DNA from: Ricordea florida
Taxonomy: Eukaryota; Cnidaria; Anthozoa; Corallimorpharia; Ricordeidae
DNA: 64,000 nt
Direction: 5' to 3'
Assembly: GCA_949710005.1 (NCBI GenBank)
Contig: OX453279.1
Coordinates: 13,318,578 to 13,382,577 of the forward strand
A program made the position numbers and the translations under genes. Position 1 is the stretch's first letter. Every line of letters starts with the position of its first letter. The notes beneath the pieces were generated by a model, which saw nothing but the letters and a program-made list of their open reading frames with translations, ran no database searches and was not told the origin of the DNA. Shown piece by piece: positions 12,020-24,785 of the stretch.

Positions 12020-14497
12020 AGATAAAGTAATTAAGGAAATATACAGGCTAATCAGGTATACAAATAGGCCAATCAGGTTAAACCAACAGCCAAATAGGTA
12101 GATAAATAAAGTAAACAGGTAAACACATACACTACTCAAGTACATACATAGGTTAATCAAGTAAAGTTATCAGGCAATCAGGTAAATAGATAGGCCAATT
12201 AAGCAAATATATAGGCTATTCAGATAAATTGATAAAGTAATTAGGAAAATATTTAGGCTAATCAGGTAAACAGATAGGCTAATCGGATATATAAAAAGGC
12301 TAATTAGGTAAACCCATCAGGCAATCAGGTAACTAGATATGCCTTGTTAGGCAAATACATAGGCCAACCAGATAAATAGATAATATAATTAGGAAAATAT
12401 GTAGTCTAATCAGGTAAATAGTTAGGCTAAAGTGGTATAGAAATAGGCCAGTCAGGTAAAGCCAACAGCCAAAACGGTTATTTTATAGGCTAGTGAGGTA
12501 AATACATAGACTGTTCAAAGAAGGATATATGCAAATCGAGTAGATACATATGTTAACTAGGTAAGGTTATCAGGCAATCAGGCAAATACATAGGCTAATC
12601 AGATATATATATAAACTAATTAGGAAAATATATAATTTAATCAGGTAAATAGGCTAATTAGGTATATAAATGGGCCAATAAGGTAAACCCATCAGGCAAT
12701 CAGCTAAATAGATAGGCTAATTAGGCATAAGCTAATAAGACATAGGTTACTTAGATAAATATCTTATGTAATCAGGTAAATAGATAGGCTAAATGGGTAT
12801 ATAAATAGGCCAGTGAGATAAACCCAACAGTCAAATAAATAGGTACATAGGCTAATCAGGTAAATACATAGTTTAATCAAATAAGTATATATGCTAATAT
12901 AGTACATACATAGGCTTACTAGATAAACTCATGTGGCAATCAGAAGAATAGATAGGCCAATTACGCAAATACATTACCTAATTAGATAGATAGATAAAGT
13001 AATTAGGTCAATATATAATCTTATCAGATAAATAGATTGATTAGGCAGGTATATATAAATAGGCTTATCAGGTAAATCCAACAGTCAAATTGGTAGATAC
13101 GTGCTCTAATCTGTTAAGTACATAGACTAATTAAATAAGCATATATGCTAATCAAGTACTTACATAGGTGATCTGCTAATCAATGCCATCATAGGCCACT
13201 CAGGTAATTCCATCAGCCAAAGTAGGTAAGCTCATCATTGAAACAGCTAATTAAATAGGCTAATTAGCCAAATACATAGGCTAATCAGATAAATAGATGA
13301 ACTAGTTAGGAAAATATATAATATAATCAGGTAAATAGGCTAATTAGGTATATAAATGGGCCAATAAGGTAAACCCATAAGGCAATCAGGTAAATAGATA
13401 GGCTAATTAGGCAAAGACATAGGCTAATAAGATAAAAAGATAAACTAGTTAGATAAATATATAATGTAATCAGGTAAATAGATAGGCTAAACAGGTATAT
13501 AAATAGGTCAATCAAATAAACCCAACAGCCAAATAAATAGGTACATAGGCTAACCAGGTAAATACATGGTTTAATCAAATAAGCATATATGCTAATATAG
13601 TACATACATAGGCTAACTAGATAAACTTATCGGGCAATCAGAAGAGTAGATAGGCTAATTACGCAAATATATAGGGTAATTACTTGAATAGATAAACCAA
13701 CTGAAGGAAATATATAGCTTAATCAGGGAAATAGTTGGGACTCTAAGGTATATAATGGGGCCATTCAGGTAAACACATCAGGATATTAGGTAAATAGATA
13801 GGGTAATTAGACAAGTACATAGGCTAATTAATTAACTAGATACCTAATTAGATAAATATATAATCTGATCACTTATAGAGATAGGCTTAACAGGTATATA
13901 AATGGGCCAATCAGATAAACCCAACAGACAAATAGATAGGTACGTAGGCTAATCAGGTAAATACATAGACTAATTAAATAAGCATACATCCTTATCAAGT
14001 ACATACATAGGTTAATCAATTGAGCCCACCAGGTAGTCAGGTAATTAAGTAGCCTAATTAGCAAATTAATTGACTATTTAAATAATTAGATAAACTAATT
14101 ACGTTAATTTATAGGCTAATCGGGCAAATACCTGTCTTATTCTAGGTAAATACATAAGCCAATCAAGTAGATACATAGGTTAATCATTTAAAGCTATCAG
14201 CCAATCAGGTAGATGGATAGACTAATGATTTAAATACAATAACTGAATAGATAAATAGAAAAACTAACAGGTAAATTTTTGTACTAATTAGGTAAATAGA
14301 TAGGCTAATCAGATATATAAATAGGCCAATCAGGCAGGTCCATCAGCCAATTGGGCAGATAAATCGGCTAATCAGGTAAATATATACACTAATCAAATAA
14401 CCAAATATTCTAATTAAGTGCAATTATAGGTTAATCAGGTACAGTTATCAGGCATTCAGGTCAGTAGATAGGCCAATTAGGCAAATATTAGATAGAT
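12020..14497 (+). repeat. 2,478-bp tandem duplication in satellite B, first member
   Basis: The segment from about 12020 (GTAGATAGATAAAGTAATTAAGG) to about 14497 is followed directly by a nearly identical copy. The offset is 2,478 bp (a shared open frame at 13327 recurs at 15805). I noticed only a few differences, such as GGCTAAACAGG against GGCCAAACAGG. Copy 2 of the macro-repeat has a single version (about 47.48-49.96 kb). End points are uncertain by some tens of bases because both ends lie in repeats. Confidence 0.9.
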
Positions 14498-16975
14498 AGA
14501 TAAAGTAATTAAGAAAATATACAGGCTAATCAGGTATACAAATAGGCCAATCAGGTTAAACCAACAGCCAAATAGGTAGATAAATAAATTAAACAGGTAA
14601 ACACATACACTACTCAAGTACATACATAGGTTAATCAAGTAAAGTTATCAGGCAATCAGGTAAATAGATAGGCCAATTAAGCAAATATATAGGCTATTCA
14701 GATAAATTGATAAAGTAATTAGGAAAATATTTAGGCTAATCAGGTAAACAGATAGGCTAATCGGATATATAAAAAGGCTAATTAGGTAAACCCATCAGGC
14801 AATCAGGTAACTAGATATGCCTTGTTAGGCAAATACATAGGCCAACCAGATAAATAGATAATATAATTAGGAAAATATGTAGTCTAATCAGGTAAATAGT
14901 TAGGCTAAAGTGGTATAGAAATAGGCCAGTCAGGTAAAGCCAACAGCCAAAACGGTTATTTTATAGGCTAGTGAGGTAAATACATAGACTGTTCAAAGAA
15001 GGATATATGCAAATCGAGTAGATACATATGTTAACTAGGTAAGGTTATCAGGCAATCAGGCAAATACATAGGCTAATCAGATATATATATAAACTAATTA
15101 GGAAAATATATAATTTAATCAGGTAAATAGGCTAATTAGGTATATAAATGGGCCAATAAGGTAAACCCATCAGGCAATCAGCTAAATAGATAGGCTAATT
15201 AGGCATAAGCTAATAAGACATAGGTTACTTAGATAAATATCTTATGTAATCAGGTAAATAGATAGGCTAAATGGGTATATAAATAGGCCAGTCAGATAAA
15301 CCCAACAGTCAAATAAATAGGTACATAGGCTAATCAGGTAAATACATAGTTTAATCAAATAAGTATATATGCTAATATAGTACATACATAGGCTTACTAG
15401 ATAAACTCATGTGGCAATCAGAAGAATAGATAGGCCAATTACGCAAATACATTACCTAATTAGATAGATAGATAAAGTAATTAGGTCAATATATAATCTT
15501 ATCAGATAAATAGATTGATTAGGCAGGTATATATAAATAGGCTTATCAGGTAAATCCAACAGTCAAATTGGTAGATACGTGCTCTAATCTGTTAAGTACA
15601 TAGACTAATTAAATAAGCATATATGCTAATCAAGTACTTACATAGGTGATCTGCTAATCAATGCCATCATAGGCCACTCAGGTAATTCCATCAGCCAAAG
15701 TAGGTAAGCTCATCATTGAAACAGCTAATTAAATAGGCTAATTAGCCAAATACATAGGCTAATCAGATAAATAGATGAACTAGTTAGGAAAATATATAAT
15801 ATAATCAGGTAAATAGGCTAATTAGGTATATAAATGGGCCAATAAGGTAAACCCATAAGGCAATCAGGTAAATAGATAGGCTAATTAGGCAAAGACATAG
15901 GCTAATAAGATAAAAAGATAAACTAGTTAGATAAATATATAATGTAATCAGGTAAATAGATAGGCCAAACAGGTATATAAATAGGTCAATCAAATAAACC
16001 CAACAGCCAAATAAATAGGTACATAGGCTAACCAGGTAAATACATGGTTTAATCAAATAAGCATATATGCTAATATAGTACATACATAGGCTAACTAGAT
16101 AAACTTATCGGGCAATCAGAAGAGTAGATAGGCTAATTACGCAAATATATAGGGTAATTACTTGAATAGATAAACCAACTGAAGGAAATATATAGCTTAA
16201 TCAGGGAAATAGTTGGGACTCTAAGGTATATAATGGGGCCATTCAGGTAAACACATCAGGATATTAGGTAAATAGATAGGGTAATTAGACAAGTACATAG
16301 GCTAATTAATTAACTAGATACCTAATTAGATAAATATATAATCTGATCACTTATAGAGATAGGCTTAACAGGTATATAAATGGGCCAATCAGATAAACCC
16401 AACAGACAAATAGATAGGTACGTAGGCTAATCAGGTAAATACATAGACTAATTAAATAAGCATACATCCTTATCAAGTACATACATAGGTTAATCAATTG
16501 AGCCCACCAGGTAGTCAGGTAATTAAGTAGCCTAATTAGCAAATTAATTGACTATTTAAATAATTAGATAAACTAATTACGTTAATTTATAGGCTAATCG
16601 GGCAAATACCTGTCTTATTCTAGGTAAATACATAAGCCAATCAAGTAGATACATAGGTTAATCATTTAAAGCTATCAGCCAATCAGGTAGATGGATAGAC
16701 TAATGATTTAAATACAATAACTGAATAGATAAATAGAAAAACTAACAGGTAAATTTTTGTACTAATTAGGTAAATAGATAGGCTAATCAGATATATAAAT
16801 AGGCCAATCAGGCAGGTCCATCAGCCAATTGGGCAGATAAATCGGCTAATCAGGTAAATATATACACTAATCAAATAACCAAATATTCTAATTAAGTGCA
16901 ATTATAGGTTAATCAGGTACAGTTATCAGGCATTCAGGTCAGTAGATAGGCCAATTAGGCAAATATTAGATAGAT
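14498..16975 (+). repeat. 2,478-bp tandem duplication in satellite B, second member
   Basis: This is the second member of the tandem pair. Downstream of it the offset to macro-repeat copy 2 drops from 35,465 to 32,987, exactly the length of the duplication. That confirms the extra segment is present in copy 1 only. Confidence 0.9.
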
Positions 16976-19900
16976 AGATAAAGTAATTAAGAAAATATAC
17001 AGGCTAATCAGGTATACAAATAGGCCAATCAGGTTAAACCAACAGCCAAATAGGTAGATAAATAAATTAAACAAGTAAACACATACACTACTCAAGTACA
17101 TACATAGGTTAATCAGGTAAATTTATCAGGCAATCAGGTAAATAGGTAGGTTAATTAGGCAAAGAGATAAGGTAATAAGAAAAATAGATAAACTAATTAG
17201 GTAAATATATGCAGTAATCAAATAAGCATACATGCCAATCAAGTAGATACATAGTTTAATTAGGTAAGGGTATTATGCAATCAGATAAATAGATAGGCCA
17301 ATAAATAAAATACATAGGCTAATTAGATAGATAGATAAAGTAATTAGATCAATATATAATCTAATCAGTTAAATACATTGATTTAGCAGGTATTTGTAAA
17401 TAGGCCAATCAGATAAACCAAACAGTCAAATAATTAGGTACATAGGCTAATTAGGTAAATAAATAGTTTAATAAAATAAGCATATATGCTAATATAGTAC
17501 ATACATAGGCTAACTAGATAAACTCATCGGGCAATCAGAAGAATAGATAGACTAATTAGATGAATAGATAAAGTAATTAGGGAAATATATAGTTAAATCA
17601 GGTAAATAGGTAGGACGCTCAGGTATATCATGGGGCCATTCAGGTAAACACATCAGGGTATCAGGTAAATAGATAGGTTAATTAGACAAAGACATAGGCT
17701 AAGTAATTAACTAGATAGCTAATTACATAAATATATAATCTGATCACTTAAAAAGATAGGCTTAAAAGGTATATAAATAGGCCAATCAGATAAACCCAAC
17801 AGCCAAATAGGTAGATGCATAAGCTAAACAGGTAAATAGATACACAAATGAAATAAGAATATATCCTACTCAAGTACATACATAGGTTACTTAGGAACTA
17901 TGGTAAATAGATAGACCAAGTTAGTCAAATACATGGGCTAACCAGATAAATAGACAAACTAATTAGGTAAATATAAGAGCTAATAAGGTATATAGATAGG
18001 CTAATTAGGCAAATACATAGGCTAATTACATAAAAAGATAAACTAATTAAGTAAATATATAGTGTAATCAGGTGAATAGTTAGGCTAATCAGGAATATAA
18101 ATGGCCAATAAGGTAAACCAATCAAGCAATCACGTAAATAGATAGGCTAATTAGGCGAAGACATAGGCTAATCAGATAAATAGATAAAGTAATTAGGTAA
18201 ATACATAGGCTAATCAGATATATAAATAGGCTACCTAAATAAAACCCATCAGGCAATTAGGTAAATAGATGGGCTAGTTAGGCAAGGACACAGGCTAATC
18301 AGATGAATAGAGAAACTAATTAGGGAAATATATAGTCTAATCAGAGAAATAGATAGGTTAAACCTGTCTGTAACTAGGCCAATCAGGTAAACCAGACAGC
18401 CAAATAAGAAAATACATAGGCTAATCAAGTGAATACATAGACTGATCAAAAAAGGATATATGGAAATTAAATATATACATATGTTGATTACGTAAAGTTA
18501 TCAGTCAATCAGATAAATAGATACGCAATTTCGGCAAATACATAGGCTAAGCAAATAAATAGATAAACTAATTAGGTAAATATATAGGCTGATCAGGTAA
18601 ATAGATAGCCTAGTTAGGCAAAGACATAGGCTAATTATATATATAGGTAAACTAATTAGGAACGTTTATAGTCTAATCAGGTGAATAGTTAGGCTATAAA
18701 GGTATATAAATAGGGATATCAGGTAAACCCATCAGCCAAATAGGTAGATACATACATACACTAATTAACTAAGCGTATATGCTAATTAAGTACAAACACA
18801 CCTTAATCAGGTAAGGTTATTATGCAATCTTGTAAGTAGATAGCACAATTACGCAAATACATAGGGTAATCAGATAAATAGAGAAACTAATTAGGTAAAT
18901 ATATAGGCTTATCAAGTAAATAGACAAGCCAATAACCAAATGTATACGCTACTCAGATAAAAAGATAAACTAATTATTTATATATATAGGCTTATCAGGT
19001 AGATAGATAGGCTAATCAAATATGTAAATAGGCTACTTAGGCCCCGCTAACAGGTAATCAGGTAAGTAGATAGGCTACTTAGGCAAAAAGGTAAGGTAAT
19101 AAGAGAAATAGATAAACTAATTAGGTAAACATATACAGTAATCAAATAAGCATATATGCTAATCAAGTAGATACATAGGTTAATTAGGTAAAGTTATTAT
19201 GCAATCAGTTAAATAGATAGGCTAATTAATAAGAGACATTGCTTAATTAGATAGATAGATAAAGTAGTTAGATCAATATATAATCTAATCAGTTAAGGGA
19301 ATCAGGGAATGAGGTAAGCATATCTGCTAATGATGTAAATACAAAGGCAAACTAGGTAAGCTCATCTGGCAAAAAAGCTAAATAAATAGGCTAATTAGGG
19401 AAATACATAGGCTAATCAGATATATAGATAAACTAGTTAGGAAAATATATAATATAATCAGGTAAGTAGGCTAAATAGGTATATAAATGGGCCAATAAGG
19501 TAAACCCATCAGGCAATCCGGTAAATAGATAGGCTAATTAAGCATAGGCTTATAAGACATACGCTAATTAGATAAATAGATAAACTAATTAAATAAATAT
19601 CTTATGTAATCAGGTAAATAGATAGGCTAAACAGGTATATAAATAGGCCAATCAGATAAATCCAACAGTCAAATAAATAGGTACATAGGCTAATAAATAA
19701 ATACATAGTTTAATCAAATAAGATATATGCTAATATAGTACATACATAGGCTAACTAGATAAACTATTCAGGCAATCAGAAGAATAGATACACTAATGAC
19801 GCAAATACATAGGCTAATTAGATGAATAGATAAACTAATTAGGTAAATATAAAGTGTAATCAGGGAGAAAGTTAGGCTAATAGGGAATATAAATGGGCCA

Positions 19901-20679
19901 ATAAGGTAAACCAATCAGGCAATTAGGTAAATAGATAGGCTAATTAGGCGAAGACATAGGCTAATCAGATAAATAGATAAAGTAATTAGGTAAATACATA
20001 GGCTAATCAGATATATAAATAGGCTTCCTAAATAAAACCCATCATTCAAATTGGTAAATAGATAAACTTATCGGGCAATCAGAAGAGTAGATAGGCTAAT
20101 TACGCAAATACATAGGCTAATTAGTTGAATAGATAAACTAACTAGGAAAATATATAGTTTAATGAGGTAAATAGTTGGGACTCTCAGGTATATAATGGGG
20201 CCATTCAGGTAAACATATCAGGATATTAGGTAAATAGATAGGGTAATTAGACAGAGACATACCTTAATTAATTAACTAGATAGCAAATTACATAAATATA
20301 TAATCTGATCACTTAAAAAGATAGTCTTAACAGGTATATAAATGGCCTTTCAGATAAACCAAACAGCCAAATAGGTAGATGCATAAGCTAAACAGGTAAA
20401 TAGATACACTAATGAAATAAGAATACGTCCTACTCAAGTACATACATAGGTTACTTAGGAAATATGGTAAATAGATAGACCAAGTTAGTCAAATACATGG
20501 GCTAACCAGATAAATAGACAAACTAATTAGGTAGATATAAGGGCTAATAAGGTAAATACATGGGCTAATTAGATAAAAAGATAAACTAATTAGGTAAATA
20601 TAAAGTGTAATCAGGGAGAAAGTTAGGCTAATAGGGAATATAAATGGGCCAATAAGGTAAGCCAATCAGGCAATCAGAT

Positions 20680-22840
20680 AAATAGATTAATTAATCAGGT
20701 AAATATATAGGCTAATCAGATAAATACTTACGCTAACCAGGTATATAAAGGGCCCGATAACGTAAATAAATGAAATAATTAGGCAAAGACATGGCCTAAT
20801 TAGATGAATAGATAAACTAACTAGATAAATATATAATCCACTGAGGTAAGGGGATACGTTAAATAGGTATATAAATAGACCAATCAGATAAGCCCAAAAG
20901 CTAAATAAATAAATACATAGGTTAATCCGGTAAATAAATAAAGAAATAAAATAAACATATAGGTTAATCAAGTACATAAATAGGCAAACTAGATAAACCC
21001 ATCACGCAATCAGGTAAATAGATAGGCTAGTTAAGCAAATACATAGGCTCATTAAACAAATAGATAAACTAATTCGGGAAATATATAGTCTTATCAGGTA
21101 AATAGTTAGGCTAATGAGTAATATCAATGGGCCAGTGAGTGAAACCCATCAGATAATCGGGTAGATAGATAGACTAAATTGGCAAAGACACAGGCTAATT
21201 AAATAAGCCAATGAGGGAGATATATAGTCTAATCAGGTAAATAGTTAGGCGAATCTGGTATATTATTGGGCAATTCAGGTAAGCCCATCAGACAATCAGG
21301 TAAACAGGTTAAAAAGGTACACTAATTAGGCAAAGACATGGCTAATTAAATACATAGATAAGCCAATTAGGAAAATATATAGTCTAATCAGGTGAATAGT
21401 TAAGCTAGAAATAGTTAGGCTAAAAATAGGTAGATACATAGGGTAATCTGGTAAGTAGATAGGCTAAATATAAGCATATATGCTTACTAAGTAATTACAT
21501 AGGTTAATCAGGTAAAGTTATCAGGCATTTAATTAAATAGACAGGGAAATAGGCAAATGGATCGGTTAATTAGGTAAAAAGATAAACTAACAATGTAAAT
21601 ATATAGGCTAATCAGATATATAAATAGGCTTATTAAATAAAACCCATCAGGCAATAAGGTAAATAGATGGGCTAGTTATGCAACAACATAGACTAATCAG
21701 ATAAATAGATAAACGTATTAGATAAATATATAATCTAATTAGGTAAATAGGTAAGTTACGCCGGTCTGTAACTTGGCCAATCAGGTAAACCCGACAGCCA
21801 AATAAGAAAATACATAGTCTAATGTGGTAAATAGATAGGCTAGTTAGGCAAAGACATAGGCTTATTAGATATATAGGTAAACTAATTAGAAAGGTATATA
21901 GTCTAATGAAGTGAATAGTTAGGCTAAACATGTATATAAATAACCAATTCAAGTAAAGCCAATTAGGTGAACCCATCATACAATCGTGTAAATGGATAGA
22001 CTAATTAGAAAAAGACATAGGCTAATTAGATAATCCAATTAGGGAGATATATGGTGTAATTAGGTAAATAGTTAGGCGAATCAGGTATATCAATGGGCAA
22101 CTCAGGTGAACCCATCAGAAAATCAGGTAAACAGGTACACTAATTAGGCAAAGACATGGCTAATTAAATACATAGATAAGCCAATTAGGGAAATATATAG
22201 TTGAATCAGGTAAATAGTCAGGCTAAAAAGATATATAAATAGGGCAATGAGGTAAACCCATAAGTCAAATAGGTAGATACATAGACCAATCAGGTAGATA
22301 CAGACACTAATTAACTAAGCATATATGCTAATTAAGTACAAACATAGCTTAATCAGGTAAATATATTAGGCAATCAGGTAAGTTGATAAAACAATTTGGC
22401 AAACACGAAGGGTAATCAGATAAATAGATAATTAGTAATAACAATAGTAATTAGGTAAATACATAAGCTAATCAGATATATAAATAGGCTACCTAAAAAA
22501 ATTATTAGGCAATTAGGTAAATAGATGGGCTAGTTAGGCCAGGACAGAGGCTAATCAGATGAATAGAGAAACTAATTAGGAAAATATATAGTCTAATCAG
22601 GTAAATAAATAGGTTAAACCTGTCTGTAACTAGGCCAATCAGGTAAACCAGACAGCCAAATAAGAAACTAGATAGGCTTATCAAGTGAATACATAGACTG
22701 ATCAAATAAGGATATATGGAAATTAAATATATACATATGTTCATTAGGTAAAGTCATCAGGTAATTAAATAAATAGATACGCCAATTCAGCAAATACATA
22801 AGCTAATCAATTAAATAGATGAACTAATTAGGTAATATAG
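20680..22840 (+). repeat. Partner block of 7.64-9.83 kb in satellite B
   Basis: This is the second member of the dispersed pair described at 7640. A part of it (TAACTAAGCATATATGC to TAATTAGTAATAATAATAG) occurs once more at about 22.89-23.04 kb, just before the array ends against inverted satellite A. Confidence 0.8.
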
Positions 22841-23075
22841 TTAGGTTAATATAATTAGGTAATATAGGCTAATCAGGTCAATACAGACACTAATTAACTA
22901 AGCATATATGCTAATTAAGTACAAACATAGCTTAATCAGGTAAATATATTAGCCAATCAGGTAAGTTGATAAAACAATTTTACAAACACGAAGGGTAATA
23001 AGATAAATAGATAATTAGTAATAATAATAGTAATTAGGTAAATACATAAGCTAATCAGATATATAAATAGGCTTA

Positions 23076-24773
23076 ATACTGCACTTATTACAGCTACAAC
23101 ACTTACTACACTTACTAATGCTACTACACTTACTACAGCTACTACAGATGCTAGACTTACTACAATTACTACAGATACTACACTTACTACAGTTACTAAA
23201 GATGCTAGACTTACTACACTTACTACACTTAATACACTTACTAAAGTTACTACAGACGCTACACTTACTACTCTTACGACACTTGCTACAGCTACTACAC
23301 TTACTAAAGCTACTACACTTACTAAACGTACTACAGCTACTACACTTACTGCAACTACTACACTTACTACAGCTACTACACCTACTACAGCTACTACAGT
23401 TACTACACTTACTACAGCTCCTACACTTACTACAGCTACTACACTTTTTACAGCTACTACACTTACTACAGATACTACATTTAACACAGTTACTACACTT
23501 ACTACAGTTACTACAATTACTACACTTACTAAAGCTGCTATACTTACTACAGCTACTATACTTACTACACTACTACAGCCTTTGCACTTACTACACTTAC
23601 TACAGGTACTACAGCTGATACCCTTAATAGAGCTACTACACTTACTACAGCTACTGCACTTACTATAGCTACTACACGTACTGCACGTATTACAGCTACT
23701 ACACCTACTAAAGCCACTACACTTACTAAAGCTACGACACTTACTAAACTCGCTACAGCTACTACACTTACTACAGTTACTACGATTACTACACTTACTA
23801 CATTTACTACAGCTACTACACTTACTACACTTACTATAGCTTTTACACTTACTACACGTACTACTGCTAATACAGCTACTACACTTGCTACAGCTACTAC
23901 ACTTACGGCAGCTAAAAAACTCACTACAACTACTACACTTACTACACCTACTAGATCTATTAAACTTACTACACTTACTACAATTACTACACCGACTACA
24001 GCTAATACAATTACTACACTTTCCACACTTGCTACACTTACTGCAGCTACTACACTTACTACAGCAACTACACTTACTACACTTACTACAGCTGCAACAC
24101 TTTCTATTGCTACTACACTTACTACACGTACTACAGCTACAACACTTACTACAGCTGCTACACTTACTACAGCTACTACTCTTACTACACTTACTACAGA
24201 CACTACACTTACTACACTTACTACACTGACTACCGCTACTACAACTACTACACGTACGACACTTACTACACTTACTAAAGCTACTAAACTTACTACACTT
24301 ACTACAGCTACTACTCTTACTACACCCTCTACACTTTCTACTGCTAGTACACTTACTACACTTACTACAGCTATAACGATTACTACAGCTAGCACACTTA
24401 CTACACCTACTACCCTTACTACACTTACTCCAGACACTACACCTACAACAGTTACTAGACTTACAACAGTAACTACACTTACTACAGTTACTAGAGATAC
24501 TACGCTTACTACACTTAATGCACTTACTACATTTACTACACTTACTACAGTTGCTACAATTACTAGATTTACTAAACTTACTAAGGCTACTACACTTAAT
24601 ACACTTACTAGAGCTACTACACTTACTACAGCTAATACACTTACTACACTTACTACAGCTACTGCACTTACCACACTTACTACTGCTACTACACTTACTA
24701 ATGCTACTACATTTACTACAGCTACTACACTTACTACAGCTACTATATTTACTACACTTACTGCAGCTACTAC
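23076..24773 (-). repeat. Satellite A array, inverted (A'), copy 1
   Basis: Satellite B ends at AAATAGGCTTA and is followed at once by ACTGCACTTATTACAGC, the reverse complement of satellite A. The array reads CTTACTACAGCTACTACA on the plus strand for about 1.7 kb. It flips to the forward orientation at a hairpin centred near 24775. The 369-codon minus-strand frame at 23565-24674 is the VVSVVA pattern of the satellite and not a gene. Confidence 0.95.
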
Positions 24774-24785
24774 AAGTGTAGTAGC
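24766..24785. repeat. Hairpin centre of the A'/A inverted repeat, copy 1
   Basis: GCTACTAC, a 4-base spacer AAGT, and GTAGTAGC form a perfect stem at the point where A' turns into A. Pairing continues outward with few mismatches, since both flanks are satellite A in opposite orientation. The same centre occurs at 57752-57771 in copy 2. Confidence 0.9.

Larger units (their letters stand above)
7319..23075 (+). repeat. Satellite B array, copy 1
   Basis: This is an AT-rich array of about 21-bp monomers with core GGCTAATCAGGTAAATA. Monomer variants occur in a set order, giving a 7-monomer block that ends in AAACCCATCAGGCAATC and a longer block of about 12 monomers that also contains GCCAAATAGG, AAGCATATATGCT and AGTACATACATAGG. 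Measured spacings of equivalent points are exactly 147 bp (7963 to 8110; 12174 to 12321) and 253 bp (12321 to 12574). Minus-strand open frames of up to 110 codons read as a 7-residue YLISLSI-type repeat, because 21 is a multiple of 3. No gene is seen in these 15.8 kb. Confidence 0.95.

Noticed and set aside
21647-21979. Minus-strand hydrophobic frames (YLISLSI type) in satellite B that look like multi-pass membrane proteins
   Set aside because: The 7-residue period equals the 21-bp monomer. Frames are short (63-110 codons), end at random monomer variants, and are shared by all B blocks.
7319-23075. CRISPR-like regular repeats
   Set aside because: Monomers are contiguous and all similar, with no unique spacers and no cas genes, and the context is eukaryotic.
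23565-24674. Long minus-strand open frame of 369 codons (VVSVVA repeats), and similar valine/serine/alanine frames elsewhere
   Set aside because: It is satellite A read in a frame whose consensus codons cannot become stops by one substitution. It has no domain, no start context, and the same pattern in every A array.
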